Source: a virus. From it: a stretch of 64,000 nucleotides of DNA. Made by a program: the position numbers and the translations under genes. Below the pieces are notes generated by a model, which was not told the DNA's origin, made no database searches, and worked only from the letters and a program-made list of their open reading frames with translations. Below, in pieces: positions 9,336 through 17,360 of this stretch; the first letter of the stretch is position 1; each line of letters opens with the position of its first letter. The stretch covers positions 62,001-126,000 of IMG/VR virus record IMGVR_UViG_3300042891_000711; one strand, given 5' to 3'.

Positions 9336-9571
9336 TGCATCCACTTACACCAGACCTTTCGGGTTTATCAGATGATGAGCTACATAAAAAACGTGCCGAA
9401 TTGAGTAATCGTATGATGTTTGCTTATCGCATGGGTCATGGTGATATGATTGGTCAGATACAGATGGTCATGGGCGATTATGATATGGAAGTGCAACGCC
9501 GTAATCAAAAAATGCTCGACGATTTAGAAAAGAACAGCAAAACATTTAAAGATAAAATTGACATCAAATAA
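9335..9571 (+). CDS. Hypothetical protein, 78 aa
   Basis: Overlaps the mazG stop by one base (TAATG) and the next start by one base. The sequence is largely helical: DDELHKKRAELSNRMMFAYRM followed by a methionine-rich stretch and a charged C-terminus. I recognise no named family. Its tight coupling with mazG suggests co-expression in the early nucleotide/replication operon. Confidence 0.65.
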   Translation: MHPLTPDLSGLSDDELHKKRAELSNRMMFAYRMGHGDMIGQIQMVMGDYDMEVQRRNQKMLDDLEKNSKTFKDKIDIK

Positions 9572-10083
9572 TGAAATACGATGAATATGGACAGGGTTAT
9601 ACAAACAGTACTGAATTGTGTGACCTACTGTATACCAAACCTGATTTAAATATTAACTTATTTCAAGTTGAAGATCCTCTTGAGTTTAATGCTAGTGTCG
9701 ATGCCTTGCATGCCGAAATAAACAAACTAGGCTTATACACTAGTAAGCGTATGCCTATAGACAAATATGATGATGCTATGCAGTCGCAATGGCGCATGCC
9801 CGATGAATATAAAGAATTAGACATTGCGGAATATATTTTAAGTTTGTGTTGTGAAGAGTACGAATTACAGCGTGTGGCACAAGAGTTACTACTATATCAA
9901 GAGCGTGATTTGTTTAACTTATTACGTTACTTGAAATATTTAGTAGATACACTACGTAAAAATAATTTAGTTTGGGGGGTTGGACGTGGATCAAGTGTAG
10001 CAAGTTATGTATTGTTCTTATTGGGCGTACATAAAATTAATTCCTTACATTATCAACTTGACATCACCGAATTCTTAAAGTAA
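9571..10083 (+). CDS. DnaE/PolC-like fragment (bacterial replicative polymerase motif)
   Basis: The C-terminus WGVGRGSSVASYVLFLLG followed by SLHYQLDITEFLK matches the conserved GRGS...YLLG...DLLFERFL segment of bacterial DNA polymerase III alpha subunits. The protein is only 170 residues and stops exactly where DnaE would continue into its catalytic aspartates (PDFDVDF), so it cannot be a polymerase by itself. The first 110 residues are not recognisable. It may be a decoy, a regulatory protein or a remnant. The stop overlaps a late-promoter-like motif. Confidence 0.6.
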   Translation: MKYDEYGQGYTNSTELCDLLYTKPDLNINLFQVEDPLEFNASVDALHAEINKLGLYTSKRMPIDKYDDAMQSQWRMPDEYKELDIAEYILSLCCEEYELQRVAQELLLYQERDLFNLLRYLKYLVDTLRKNNLVWGVGRGSSVASYVLFLLGVHKINSLHYQLDITEFLK

Positions 10084-10100
10084 ATAAGTACACATATAAT
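10080..10100 (+). promoter_or_regulatory. T4-type late promoter candidate
   Basis: GTAAATAAGTACACATATAA overlaps the preceding stop codon. TAAATA is at 10081-10086, about 25 bases before the ATG at 10112. Confidence 0.45.
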
Positions 10101-10111
10101 AGGAGAAAGAT

Positions 10112-10540
10112 ATGGCAACATATAAAACAGCAATGGGCAAGGCAGTTGATATCGACTCGCTTCGTGTAGCAAATGAAAATGTAATTGCAGTAGGCAATAT
10201 GCGTACTAATGCTCGTGGGGATGAGTTGGGTGCAGGCGGCAAAATATTAAAAACTCGAGCTCAGCTAATGCAGGAATATCATAAATTAAATACTCCGGTT
10301 GCATCGCACGATTATGTAGTTGCATCGACAGCCGACGCCCCAACAAAACCAGTTACAAAACTTGTTACACCAACAGCAGTTGATACACCAGTTGTTACGT
10401 CGGCTGCTGCATCAGTTGAATATACTAAACCTCGTGGTAGTTTTGCTGGTGCAGTTGCTAGTGAAACTGAAGTTAAACAAGAACTATTAACTCCGCTAAC
10501 ACCAACATCAACTACTGCACCGGGCGTTAAACGAATCTAA
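10112..10540 (+). CDS. Hypothetical protein with Ala/Thr/Pro-rich linker, 142 aa
   Basis: The N-terminal ~60 residues (MATYKTAMGKAVDIDSLRVANENVIAVGNM...) look folded; the C-terminal half is low-complexity Thr/Val/Pro/Ala (residues ~70-140). AGGAG precedes the ATG. A late-type promoter just upstream suggests a virion or assembly protein. I recognise similar short proteins from T4-like marine phages only in outline and cannot name a function. Confidence 0.65.
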   Translation: MATYKTAMGKAVDIDSLRVANENVIAVGNMRTNARGDELGAGGKILKTRAQLMQEYHKLNTPVASHDYVVASTADAPTKPVTKLVTPTAVDTPVVTSAAASVEYTKPRGSFAGAVASETEVKQELLTPLTPTSTTAPGVKRI

Positions 10541-10549
10541 AGGAATATT

Positions 10550-10906
10550 ATGGCCGCATTCGAAGCACACAAAATAAACAAGATTAGAGCACTGCAAGAT
10601 CATGTGCTAGTAACTGATATGAACTTTGATCAACGTGTTACTACCAGTGGTATTATTATACAAAACACAGACGGCAAATTAGAAGGTATACACGCACGCT
10701 GGGGTCGAGTATATGCTATTGGTACCAAGCAAAAAGATGTCAAAGTTGGACAATATGTTTTAGTTAAACACGGTCGTTGGACACGTGGTATCGAAATTGA
10801 AGATGCCGCTGGCGAACATACCTTGCGTAGAATTGATCATAATGATATTTTATTAGTTAGAGATACACCAACAGTAGACGAAATTATAGGAAGGGGTTTA
10901 ACATAA
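10550..10906 (+). CDS. GroES-like co-chaperonin
   Basis: GroES/Hsp10 caps GroEL; T4 gp31 replaces host GroES to fold the large capsid protein. The 118-residue product has the co-chaperonin layout: IRALQDHVLVTDMNFDQRVTTSGI (IrPLgDrVlV... with mobile-loop GI), then WGRVYAIGTKQKDVKVGQYVLVKHG and a terminal NDILLVRD strand. The mobile loop ends with SGIII, matching the hydrophobic tripeptide that contacts GroEL. It is longer than GroES (97) at both ends. It sits 10 bases after a late-type gene and overlaps the next start. Confidence 0.85.
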   Translation: MAAFEAHKINKIRALQDHVLVTDMNFDQRVTTSGIIIQNTDGKLEGIHARWGRVYAIGTKQKDVKVGQYVLVKHGRWTRGIEIEDAAGEHTLRRIDHNDILLVRDTPTVDEIIGRGLT

Positions 10907-11064
10907 TGCAACATCCAGATCCATGGAAACATCAAGTAGTAAGTTTTGCCAAAAGTGGCCTGCGCATATTGGCAGGCGGCTTTTTATGTGCTAATATATT
11001 AGTAAGTGCTGGGATATTGTTTATTCTGGCAGAAATATTAGGAATCGTAGAGGAATTAGTGTGA
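10906..11064 (+). CDS. Small membrane protein, 52 aa
   Basis: ATG at 10906 overlaps the co-chaperonin stop (TAATG). The reading frame encodes 52 residues: a polar N-terminus (MQHPDPWKHQVVSFAKSG) and one long hydrophobic segment (LRILAGGFLCANILVSAGIL continuing through residue ~47). It overlaps the next gene by four bases (GTGA), which supports it as real. Function unknown. Confidence 0.65.
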   Translation: MQHPDPWKHQVVSFAKSGLRILAGGFLCANILVSAGILFILAEILGIVEELV

Positions 11065-11225
11065 ACGACTTAGATCAAGTAGTAATTGACCAACATAACC
11101 TAGCACGTCAAGTTGAAGAAGCATTTGGACAATGCAAACTTAGTATAGAAATGCGTAGAATTGCTGACACACTTTCAACTCTCAATAGTCCCTTTAAACC
11201 ATCAACAGCCAAAGGCGAACAATGA
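11061..11225 (+). CDS. Small hypothetical protein, 54 aa
   Basis: Starts with GTG at 11061 overlapping the preceding stop and ends overlapping the clamp-loader ATG (ATGA). The 54-residue product is probably helical (DQHNLARQVEEAFGQCKLSI...). The overlaps at both ends argue for a coupled gene. I do not recognise it. Confidence 0.6.
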   Translation: MNDLDQVVIDQHNLARQVEEAFGQCKLSIEMRRIADTLSTLNSPFKPSTAKGEQ

Positions 11226-12145
11226 AACAATTATGGGTAGAAGCACACCGTCCTAAAGACGTAGACGGTTATGTATTTCGTGATGAAACACAACGTGAAC
11301 AGGTCAAGCAATGGATTAAGGAAGGTGCAATACCTCACTTACTATTCAGTGGTAGTGCAGGTATTGGTAAGACCACATTAGCTAAGATTCTTATTACAGC
11401 GTTAAACATTGATGAGTATGATATTTTACAAATCAATGCGTCACGTGATAATGGTGTGGACTTTATCAGGACACGTATCGAAGGCTTTGTGAGTACAATG
11501 CCGTTTGGTAAGTTTAAAATTGTACTATTAGATGAAGCTGATTACTTGAGCCCAGGTGCGCAGGCAGTGTTGCGTGGGCTAATGGAAACATACAGTGATA
11601 CAGCACGTTTTATTATGACCTGTAACTATCCGCACAAGATTATTCCTGCGCTACATAGTCGTTGTCAGGGTTTTCATATTGAGAAAGTTGACCACACTGA
11701 GTTTACAGCCAGGGCCGCAACTGTGTTAGTAACAGAGGGTGTAGACTTTGATTTAGATACATTGGATAGCTACGTTAAGGCAACGTATCCAGACCTGCGC
11801 AAGTGTTTAAACTTGTTACAAATGAACAGTACCGATAATAAACTTAAAGCGCCAAGCGAAACAGGCACGGGCACAAGTGATTACAAACTTGCTATGATTG
11901 ATTTGTTTAAACATGGTAAGATACGTGAAGCACGTAAACTGTTATGCGAACAAGCCCGCCCGGAGGAAATGGAAGAAATTATCTCTTGGGCATACAATAA
12001 CTTGAGCTTATGGAGCAAAACCGATGAAGGACAGGACGAAGCAATATTAATTATTCGTAAAGCCGCAGTTAATGCACCGCTTGTTGCAGATCATGAAATT
12101 AACCTCAGCGCAATGATGATTGAACTAAGTCAGGTGACACAATAA
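11222..12145 (+). CDS. Clamp loader AAA+ ATPase (T4 gp44-like)
   Basis: Opens and loads the sliding clamp onto primed DNA. The 307-residue AAA+ protein shows Walker A GSAGIGKTT at about residues 44-52, Walker B IVLLDEAD at ~100-107, sensor TCNYPHKI and the arginine-finger SRC motif HSRCQGF near residue 145. Length is close to T4 gp44 (319). The clamp itself is at 56738 and the polymerase at 52863, so the replication genes are split. The next gene overlaps its stop and might be the small clamp-loader partner. Confidence 0.9.
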   Translation: MKQLWVEAHRPKDVDGYVFRDETQREQVKQWIKEGAIPHLLFSGSAGIGKTTLAKILITALNIDEYDILQINASRDNGVDFIRTRIEGFVSTMPFGKFKIVLLDEADYLSPGAQAVLRGLMETYSDTARFIMTCNYPHKIIPALHSRCQGFHIEKVDHTEFTARAATVLVTEGVDFDLDTLDSYVKATYPDLRKCLNLLQMNSTDNKLKAPSETGTGTSDYKLAMIDLFKHGKIREARKLLCEQARPEEMEEIISWAYNNLSLWSKTDEGQDEAILIIRKAAVNAPLVADHEINLSAMMIELSQVTQ

Positions 12146-12444
12146 TGGCAGATTTAAGCATTTATCTAATTGCCAAATATACAGGACAACCCAAGGACCC
12201 TAAACAAACTCATAAAGCAGGATATATGAAAGATCCTGCCAATATTGAGTATGAGGAGCAAGTGTACATCACCCGTGGATTGCACAACAAACAGCTTAAA
12301 AACCAAGTGATTTTGAACCTAACCGAAGCCAAAATCATTAAAAACACCTTCAAAAATGCCAATAATTTTGAAGAGCTATTCACACACTATTATGACGGCT
12401 ACGCCGAATATATCGACGAAGCCGTTAATAGTTTAAATGAATAA
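12145..12444 (+). CDS. Hypothetical protein coupled to clamp loader, 99 aa
   Basis: Overlaps the clamp-loader stop by one base. In T4 the gene after 44 is 62 (small clamp-loader subunit, 187 residues); this product is about half that length and I see no clear gp62 resemblance, so the position is the only hint. Charged, mostly helical C-terminal half (NVILNLTEAKIIKNTF-like region, then FEELFTHYYDGYAEYIDEA). Confidence 0.6.
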   Translation: MADLSIYLIAKYTGQPKDPKQTHKAGYMKDPANIEYEEQVYITRGLHNKQLKNQVILNLTEAKIIKNTFKNANNFEELFTHYYDGYAEYIDEAVNSLNE

Positions 12445-13006
12445 TATGAAACAGCCAGATTGGTTTTTTAAATCAATCGATGTACCTGAACTAATTGATA
12501 TACAATTAGAACTTACAAGTATTTTACCCACATTAATTCTACCTGCTACAGAATTAACTTTCTTTTATATCAAACGAGAGCTTATACAAGACAATGTTCC
12601 AAGTTATGTAAAACTATTGGATCGGCTAAATGTTTTAGATCGATGGACTTATTCAGCCATAGTTACTACACAGGGTAATCAAGAATTTCCTATACATGTA
12701 GATGCGTTAGATTGGGAAACTAGATGTTATGGATTAAATTTGCCCATATTAAATTGCGAAGATAGTTATACAGTTTGGTATGATGCTCCTATTGATAACA
12801 CTCCTACTACATATGAAGCTGATCCAAGAAATTCTGCTAGATTTTGCAATACAGACTCAGCTGTAGAACTATGTCGAATGCCTGCAACTACGCCTGCATG
12901 GGTAAATATTTCTATTCCACACCGTCCCCAAACAAATCATACAAACTTACGAGCAATCATATCAGCTAGATTTAGCCCCGAAGTCCACGACCTAATTAAC
13001 ACTTGA
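12437..13006 (+). CDS. Possible 2OG-Fe(II) oxygenase-like protein
   Basis: The 189-residue product has features of the double-stranded beta-helix 2OG-Fe(II) family: an H-x-D pair in FPIHVDALDW (about residues 75-84), a downstream histidine in SIPHRPQTNH and an arginine in NLRAIISARF, in the usual order and spacing. These would bind iron (H, D, H) and 2-oxoglutarate (R). No experimental family member is recognised, so this is a fold-level guess. Start taken at 12437, overlapping the preceding gene by eight bases; ATG 12446 is an alternative. Confidence 0.5.
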   Translation: MNNMKQPDWFFKSIDVPELIDIQLELTSILPTLILPATELTFFYIKRELIQDNVPSYVKLLDRLNVLDRWTYSAIVTTQGNQEFPIHVDALDWETRCYGLNLPILNCEDSYTVWYDAPIDNTPTTYEADPRNSARFCNTDSAVELCRMPATTPAWVNISIPHRPQTNHTNLRAIISARFSPEVHDLINT

Positions 13007-13031
13007 CAAATCCTATTAATTAGTGTATACT
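13003..13031 (+). promoter_or_regulatory. Sigma70-type promoter
   Basis: TTGACA (13003-13008), 17-base spacer, TATACT (13026-13031), about 27 bases before the ATG at 13058. A consensus-quality host promoter that should drive early expression of the HAD phosphatase. Confidence 0.8.
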
Positions 13032-13057
13032 ACATATAGTTAATAAGAAAGGTAAAG

Positions 13058-13657
13058 ATGAGTTACAAAAATAAAAAAATAATATTAACGGACTGCGACG
13101 GTGTACTCTTAGACTGGGAGTATGCGTTTCATGTATGGATGCAAGAGCGTGGATATGTATTACACGAAGATGCCAAACTCACATACTACATTCATTTGAT
13201 GTACAATAACCTAGAACACGATGAAAGTAAGAAGTTAGTACGCTTGTTCAATGAAAGTGCGGCTATGGGCTTTGTACCGGCCTTGCGTGACGCTGTATAC
13301 TATGTTAAACGCTTACATGAAGAATATGGCTATGTGTTTCACTGTATCACTAGTATAAGCAAAGATGTTAATGCACAGAAGTTACGTGCAATGAATCTTA
13401 ATAAGTTGTTTGGTGCTAGTGCATTTGAAGAGATTGTTTGTTTAGATACAGGTGCGGATAAAGATGAAGCACTTGAGAAGTATAGAGCCAGTGAATTATA
13501 CTGGATCGAAGACAAACCCGAAAATGCAGACTTGGGTCATGCAATAGGATTAAAATCAATACTATTCGAACATGGGCACAACATGCATCATGAGTGCCCA
13601 TATCCTGTAGTTAAAAATTGGAAAGAAATCTTTGAGTTAATTACCCAATCGGATTAG
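13058..13657 (+). CDS. HAD-superfamily phosphatase
   Basis: HAD hydrolases use an aspartate nucleophile to cleave phosphate esters. Motif I is clear, ILTDCDGVLLDW at residues 9-20 (DxD), with a threonine/serine motif II in HCITSIS near residue 98 and an acidic motif IV in WIEDKPENADLG near residue 152. Length (199) and the DGVLLDW variant recall 5'(3')-nucleotidase-like or polynucleotide-phosphatase-like HAD proteins, but the substrate cannot be read. Own sigma70 promoter upstream. The 3' end overlaps the convergent phoH gene by 17 bases. Confidence 0.8.
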   Translation: MSYKNKKIILTDCDGVLLDWEYAFHVWMQERGYVLHEDAKLTYYIHLMYNNLEHDESKKLVRLFNESAAMGFVPALRDAVYYVKRLHEEYGYVFHCITSISKDVNAQKLRAMNLNKLFGASAFEEIVCLDTGADKDEALEKYRASELYWIEDKPENADLGHAIGLKSILFEHGHNMHHECPYPVVKNWKEIFELITQSD

Positions 13658-14420
13658 CTTCGTTCCACTGTTCTTCAGCAATAATAAATTCACGAACAAA
13701 TCCACTACGTACAATATCATCATGATTGAAGTACACACTACGGAATGATGGTATCATTGCTGCAATCTTCACAAATTTAGCAAAGCCACTGATGTCATTC
13801 TTTTTACGATGTAGGTCGTTTTGTGCAATATCACCACAATAGATAAGTTTAGAGTGTTGTCCGACACGTGTTGCTACTGTTGAAAGTTCTTCGTAGTTAG
13901 CATTTTGGAATTCATCAAAGATAACAATACTATTATCCCAGGTTACACCACGAATGTTGCCCGTAGTGTGAAATTCCACAATGCCTGCTTCTTTTAAGAA
14001 TCTATACTGGTTTGTTTTTCTGAATAAATCATTAAACAGTTGTGTATAAGGCAATTCATAAATTGCATTCTTTTCTTCTTGCGTACCTGGTACATATCCC
14101 TGCTCACGAGCTTGAACTGCACTACGTACAATAATTATTTTTTCATATCCATTAACTTTATCTAGTACATCACACAATGAAAGATATAATGCAATAAAAC
14201 TCTTACCCGACCCTGCCGACCCGGCTAATATCATGGAATAGTCATCATTCCACATATCAAAAACTCGTTCTTGGTTTGTTGTTTTGGGACTTACATTTAC
14301 TAAATCATGACTTGAAAATTTCTTTTGGTTGTATGCGGTTGGTATTGGTATTGGGTTGCTGTCTATAAATCTTACGAATTCACGTGCTTTTGTGCTGGTA
14401 CTGCTTCTGCGTTTTGTCAT
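13641..14420 (-). CDS. phoH: PhoH-like P-loop ATPase
   Basis: PhoH proteins are RecA-type P-loop ATPases common in aquatic phages; their role is not settled. The 259-residue product has Walker A LAGSAGSGKSFIALY at about residues 64-78, the PhoH-specific VRSAVQAREQGYVPGT segment, Walker B SIVIFDEFQNANYEE near residue 167, and the sensor YCGDIAQNDL. One of few minus-strand genes in the first half of the window. It converges with the HAD gene and has no obvious terminator between. Confidence 0.9.
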   Translation of the reverse strand: MTKRRSSTSTKAREFVRFIDSNPIPIPTAYNQKKFSSHDLVNVSPKTTNQERVFDMWNDDYSMILAGSAGSGKSFIALYLSLCDVLDKVNGYEKIIIVRSAVQAREQGYVPGTQEEKNAIYELPYTQLFNDLFRKTNQYRFLKEAGIVEFHTTGNIRGVTWDNSIVIFDEFQNANYEELSTVATRVGQHSKLIYCGDIAQNDLHRKKNDISGFAKFVKIAAMIPSFRSVYFNHDDIVRSGFVREFIIAEEQWNEANPIG

Positions 14421-14727
14421 AGTTCACCATTGTTAGTTAATTAGTTATTAATCTTGCGGTGTGGTAAATGTTTCGCCACTGTTAATTAAAGGTTGGTTGT
14501 TAATTGATATGTGTGTTTGAATACAGTAGTGCAGAGTTTAATTGAGACTGTCCGAATATGCCTTCTTGTAGTGTCAGTGTATTAAAACCGTTGTCGTCTG
14601 AGTGTACAATTTATTAAACTTATGCTATTTCTGTATCGCTTTGTCCTCCTATGTTAAATTTATTTAACTATAAGAAACTGACTGAATGTGCTCAGTTATA
14701 TCAGAGATTTAATTACTAAATACTGAG
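14421..14727 (-). pseudogene. Gene-free stretch with decayed minus-strand coding traces
   Basis: No intact gene is visible. On the minus strand there is a strong Shine-Dalgarno sequence (AGGAGG, within 14643-14650) followed by stop-interrupted coding-like text. One frame reads DDNGFNTLTLQEGIFGQSQL and runs to a stop near 14504; a second, shifted frame continues with SINNQPLINSGETFTTPQD to a stop near 14451. Together they look like a broken small gene, possibly frameshifted. A weak hairpin (AACTGA 14676-14681 with TCAGTT 14692-14697) may end the methyltransferase transcript. An RNA gene is an alternative explanation. Confidence 0.35.
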
Positions 14728-15243
14728 CTAAGAGATCCACTCTGCATAAATTCTATTTCCAGTGTCCCACCTTGCAACAGCCATGTTATAACCAAATAGG
14801 TCAGCAAACTCTATATGTTTCTCTATAGTCCATGGATAGAAGTCTATAAATTTACATTCATCATTATTATGATCGGCTAGTCCAGGATTACAACGCCAAT
14901 AGATACGTGATTTAGGTTTAAGCGAATTAACTACTGCACTGATTTGATTTAAAATATTCTCTTCATTACCAAAATTAATACTGCCTAGACAAAATGCTAC
15001 ATCAAATTTGTTTGTGGAAGTAAATTCTTCTATAGATACTTTAACATCAGCGCAGTCGTTGGCAGGGTCAATGCCCAACAGGTTAGGCATACGTGCCCGG
15101 AATTCATTGAATCCGCACCCCACATCCAATACTAATTCATAAGGCTTTATTTTATCTACCAACTCCCACCCAGAATACTTGTATTGTTTTAGGTTGCTAC
15201 GCCACGTGGTACTAAAATAATTATTAAGTGCTGTTTGATTCAT
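14728..15243 (-). CDS. Class I SAM-dependent methyltransferase
   Basis: The Rossmann-type motif I is clear: LVLDVGCGFNEFRARM at about residues 37-52, then LLGIDP (acidic-residue ribose-binding strand) and FDVAFCLGSINFG (motif IV region) near residue 83. At 171 residues it is a compact single-domain enzyme; the substrate is not evident. Similar small methyltransferases accompany sugar or surface-modification genes in phages, and neighbours downstream include P-loop sulfotransferase-like proteins. Divergent from the gene starting at 15256. Confidence 0.75.
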   Translation of the reverse strand: MNQTALNNYFSTTWRSNLKQYKYSGWELVDKIKPYELVLDVGCGFNEFRARMPNLLGIDPANDCADVKVSIEEFTSTNKFDVAFCLGSINFGNEENILNQISAVVNSLKPKSRIYWRCNPGLADHNNDECKFIDFYPWTIEKHIEFADLFGYNMAVARWDTGNRIYAEWIS

Positions 15244-15255
15244 ATAATTACTTAT

Positions 15256-15840
15256 ATGAGCAATTTACCTAATCACATATTTTTTACAGGTGTACCCGGT
15301 TCACGGTGGAGTGGCATAGCACAGGTGTTGGAAACTATTCCGGGTATGAATACCAGCGATCGTACACCAGAGCGCAATTATACACATCACACCTATACAG
15401 GACATGTTGGAGCATACTTTGGCCGAGGCATGGAGTTTGATGCTATTCCTATTGCTAGTTATGTAGATCAAGCATGGACAGAATCGGGTGGGTGTAAGCT
15501 AGTTAAGAGTCATGATTGGGCATATAGATTAAATGAGCTACCTAGCTGGACTATGATGGTCTATCGTCCAGATATGTCGAGTTATGCTTGGTGGCACGAA
15601 GCAGGCGGATTTCAAATCAAATATCCCTGTTATGATGCTTATAAGGATAGTGTAGGGATGATGAATGAGATTATGGCACAGAATAAAGCCATATTAGAAT
15701 TTGGTATGATAAATAACTGTAAGTGGGAGTACTTTACATCCGGGTGGATTAAGGCTAACTTCAACGCAGATGTCAAGGTAACTAACGTCTGGCCAGATAT
15801 TCTAGTTACATTGATTAAAAATAACGTTATAGGAAAATAA
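15256..15840 (+). CDS. P-loop sulfotransferase-like protein
   Basis: The N-terminus has a glycine-rich P-loop-like motif, HIFFTGVPGSRWSGIAQVLE (residues ~6-25), of the type used by sulfotransferases to bind the PAPS 5'-phosphosulfate (GxxGSRW/TT). KSHDWAY and MMVYRPDMSSY further on resemble the strand carrying the 3'-phosphate-binding Arg/Ser of these enzymes. ATG 15256 is chosen; an in-frame TTG at 15235 would overlap the start of the divergent methyltransferase. Target unknown. Confidence 0.55.
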   Translation: MSNLPNHIFFTGVPGSRWSGIAQVLETIPGMNTSDRTPERNYTHHTYTGHVGAYFGRGMEFDAIPIASYVDQAWTESGGCKLVKSHDWAYRLNELPSWTMMVYRPDMSSYAWWHEAGGFQIKYPCYDAYKDSVGMMNEIMAQNKAILEFGMINNCKWEYFTSGWIKANFNADVKVTNVWPDILVTLIKNNVIGK

Positions 15841-15841
15841 A

Positions 15842-16531
15842 ATGAACTCAAAACAATTTGTTGCCAAAATGGCACAAGACAATGAAGCACTATTTCAAGC
15901 AAGTGAAATGAACGTTGAAGCATACTTTGCTAGTAACCCTAGCCAAGAAGCACTAGTAGAACACTTTACTGGTCGTATGGTTAACGAACGTATGAACATG
16001 GTTGAAATCTCAACTAAAGTTGCTAATGCACCCGCTGATACATCAGTAGAAACACTAGCATTATTAAGTAAACAAGCATTAGATGAAGCTAATCACTTCC
16101 GTATGGTTAAAGAAGTTATCGAACACATCACAGGCAAAGAAGTTAATGTTGAAGCGGCTATTCAAGCCGAAGAGGCTAAACCAACTGCTAAAGGTGCTGC
16201 GTTATTAGCTAAGTATGAAGCACAAAACGATCCACTGGCACTTGCTGCATACCAATTCATTGCTGAAGGTCGTGCAGAACGGGTATGGGCTAAAATGGCT
16301 GAATGTATCCAAGACGAATTCATCTCAACTACCTACGCTAAGATTGCTAAAGATGAAGGCTTTCACAGCAACATCGGTCGTCGTAGTTTAGAGTTGTTGG
16401 CTACAGATGCTGATACACAAGCACGTATTGAAGAAATTGCGCAGACAATGCGTATGGACTTGTTTGCTATTAGCTGTATGAACACAACAGCAACAGTAGA
16501 AGCTAAAAAATTAATGGGCGTTACTCACTGA
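15842..16531 (+). CDS. Ferritin-like di-iron protein
   Basis: A four-helix-bundle di-iron carboxylate protein is indicated by two ExxH motifs in the right order, DEANHFRM (about residue 87) and DEGFHSNIG (about residue 178), with additional glutamates in NERMNMVEIS and FIAEGRAERVW. These supply the usual four carboxylates and two histidines. The 229-residue length fits ferritin-like oxygenases or reductase partners rather than storage ferritin. Which substrate is oxidised is unknown; the same genome carries five membrane di-iron desaturase-type enzymes. Good codon match to neighbours, terminator downstream. Confidence 0.75.
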   Translation: MNSKQFVAKMAQDNEALFQASEMNVEAYFASNPSQEALVEHFTGRMVNERMNMVEISTKVANAPADTSVETLALLSKQALDEANHFRMVKEVIEHITGKEVNVEAAIQAEEAKPTAKGAALLAKYEAQNDPLALAAYQFIAEGRAERVWAKMAECIQDEFISTTYAKIAKDEGFHSNIGRRSLELLATDADTQARIEEIAQTMRMDLFAISCMNTTATVEAKKLMGVTH

Positions 16532-16556
16532 GCATAATTAATTGTATAAGTTTCAG

Positions 16557-16581
16557 AAAAGGGGCTTAGGTCCCTTTTTTT
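16557..16581 (+). terminator. Rho-independent terminator
   Basis: AAAAGGG (16557-16563) pairs with CCCTTTT (16572-16578), followed by a T run. It ends the ferritin-like gene. Confidence 0.8.
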
Positions 16582-16596
16582 ACCTCTAGGATTTCG

Positions 16597-16827
16597 ATGA
16601 AAGATTACACAAAGATAGTCAAATGGTTTTCAGCAACAATGATTTTATGTGCTATGCCTTTGCATATTTTGGGTATCACCCCTTGGAACAGTATATTACA
16701 AATTATTGGTGCCTGCGGGTGGGTCTATGTAGGTTTCAAATGGAATGAAAAAAGTTTAATCACTAACTTCTTACCGCAGATCTTTATGATCATCGCCGGT
16801 TTAATTTACTTTGCTTATTACAAATGA
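16597..16827 (+). CDS. Small integral membrane protein, 76 aa
   Basis: Three hydrophobic segments are visible (about residues 11-27, 33-49 and 57-75) between short charged ends (MKDYTKIVKWF; final YYK). It looks like the same general type as the small membrane proteins at 422 and 52511. Its stop overlaps the next ATG. Function unknown. Confidence 0.6.
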   Translation: MKDYTKIVKWFSATMILCAMPLHILGITPWNSILQIIGACGWVYVGFKWNEKSLITNFLPQIFMIIAGLIYFAYYK

Positions 16828-17360
16828 ATATAATTATCACACAACGCCAAACTACTATTAACAACATAGTATATGATTGCTTAGATCCGAGTTGGTATAG
16901 TTTTCTCGATAATCATAATGTTATACCAATGCCCAATATTATAGAGGTAGATTTTAATGCCGACTTATTAATATTATCGGGCGGAAATGATACTACTGAT
17001 AGACTGGCAACTGAACAAAACTGTTACAACATTGCTGTAGATAAAAATATTCCAATCATTGGCATTTGTCGAGGTGCATTTGTATTAAATCAACTATACA
17101 ACGGTGCTAATAGAGAGTTACCAGGACATCGTAATGTTGATCATACTATAGAAATGGAGGGCAAAACATTTACAGTTAATAGCTATCATGATATGGGTAT
17201 ATACTTAATCGGTGACGACATAGAAGTTATTGCTGAATCCGATGACGGCATTGAAGCATTCAAGCACACATCGCTGCCCCATTGGGGAATTGTATGGCAT
17301 CCTGAGCGCATGAACAATCCCGTATTGCCCGAAGAAATAGCGGATATGCTCAATGGCTAA
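16824..17360 (+). CDS. Class I glutamine amidotransferase-like hydrolase
   Basis: The 178-residue domain has the class I amidotransferase triad: nucleophile Cys in IGICRGAFVLNQ (about residue 83) and the His-Glu pair in GIVWHPERMN (about residues 158-160), with LILSGGNDT forming the oxyanion-hole strand near residue 52. The VWHPE and SGGND motifs resemble PuuD-type gamma-glutamyl hydrolases. It stands alone without a synthetase domain, and could hydrolyse a gamma-glutamyl conjugate or donate ammonia to a partner. Overlaps both neighbouring genes, so co-translated with the P-loop pair. Confidence 0.75.
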   Translation: MNIIITQRQTTINNIVYDCLDPSWYSFLDNHNVIPMPNIIEVDFNADLLILSGGNDTTDRLATEQNCYNIAVDKNIPIIGICRGAFVLNQLYNGANRELPGHRNVDHTIEMEGKTFTVNSYHDMGIYLIGDDIEVIAESDDGIEAFKHTSLPHWGIVWHPERMNNPVLPEEIADMLNG

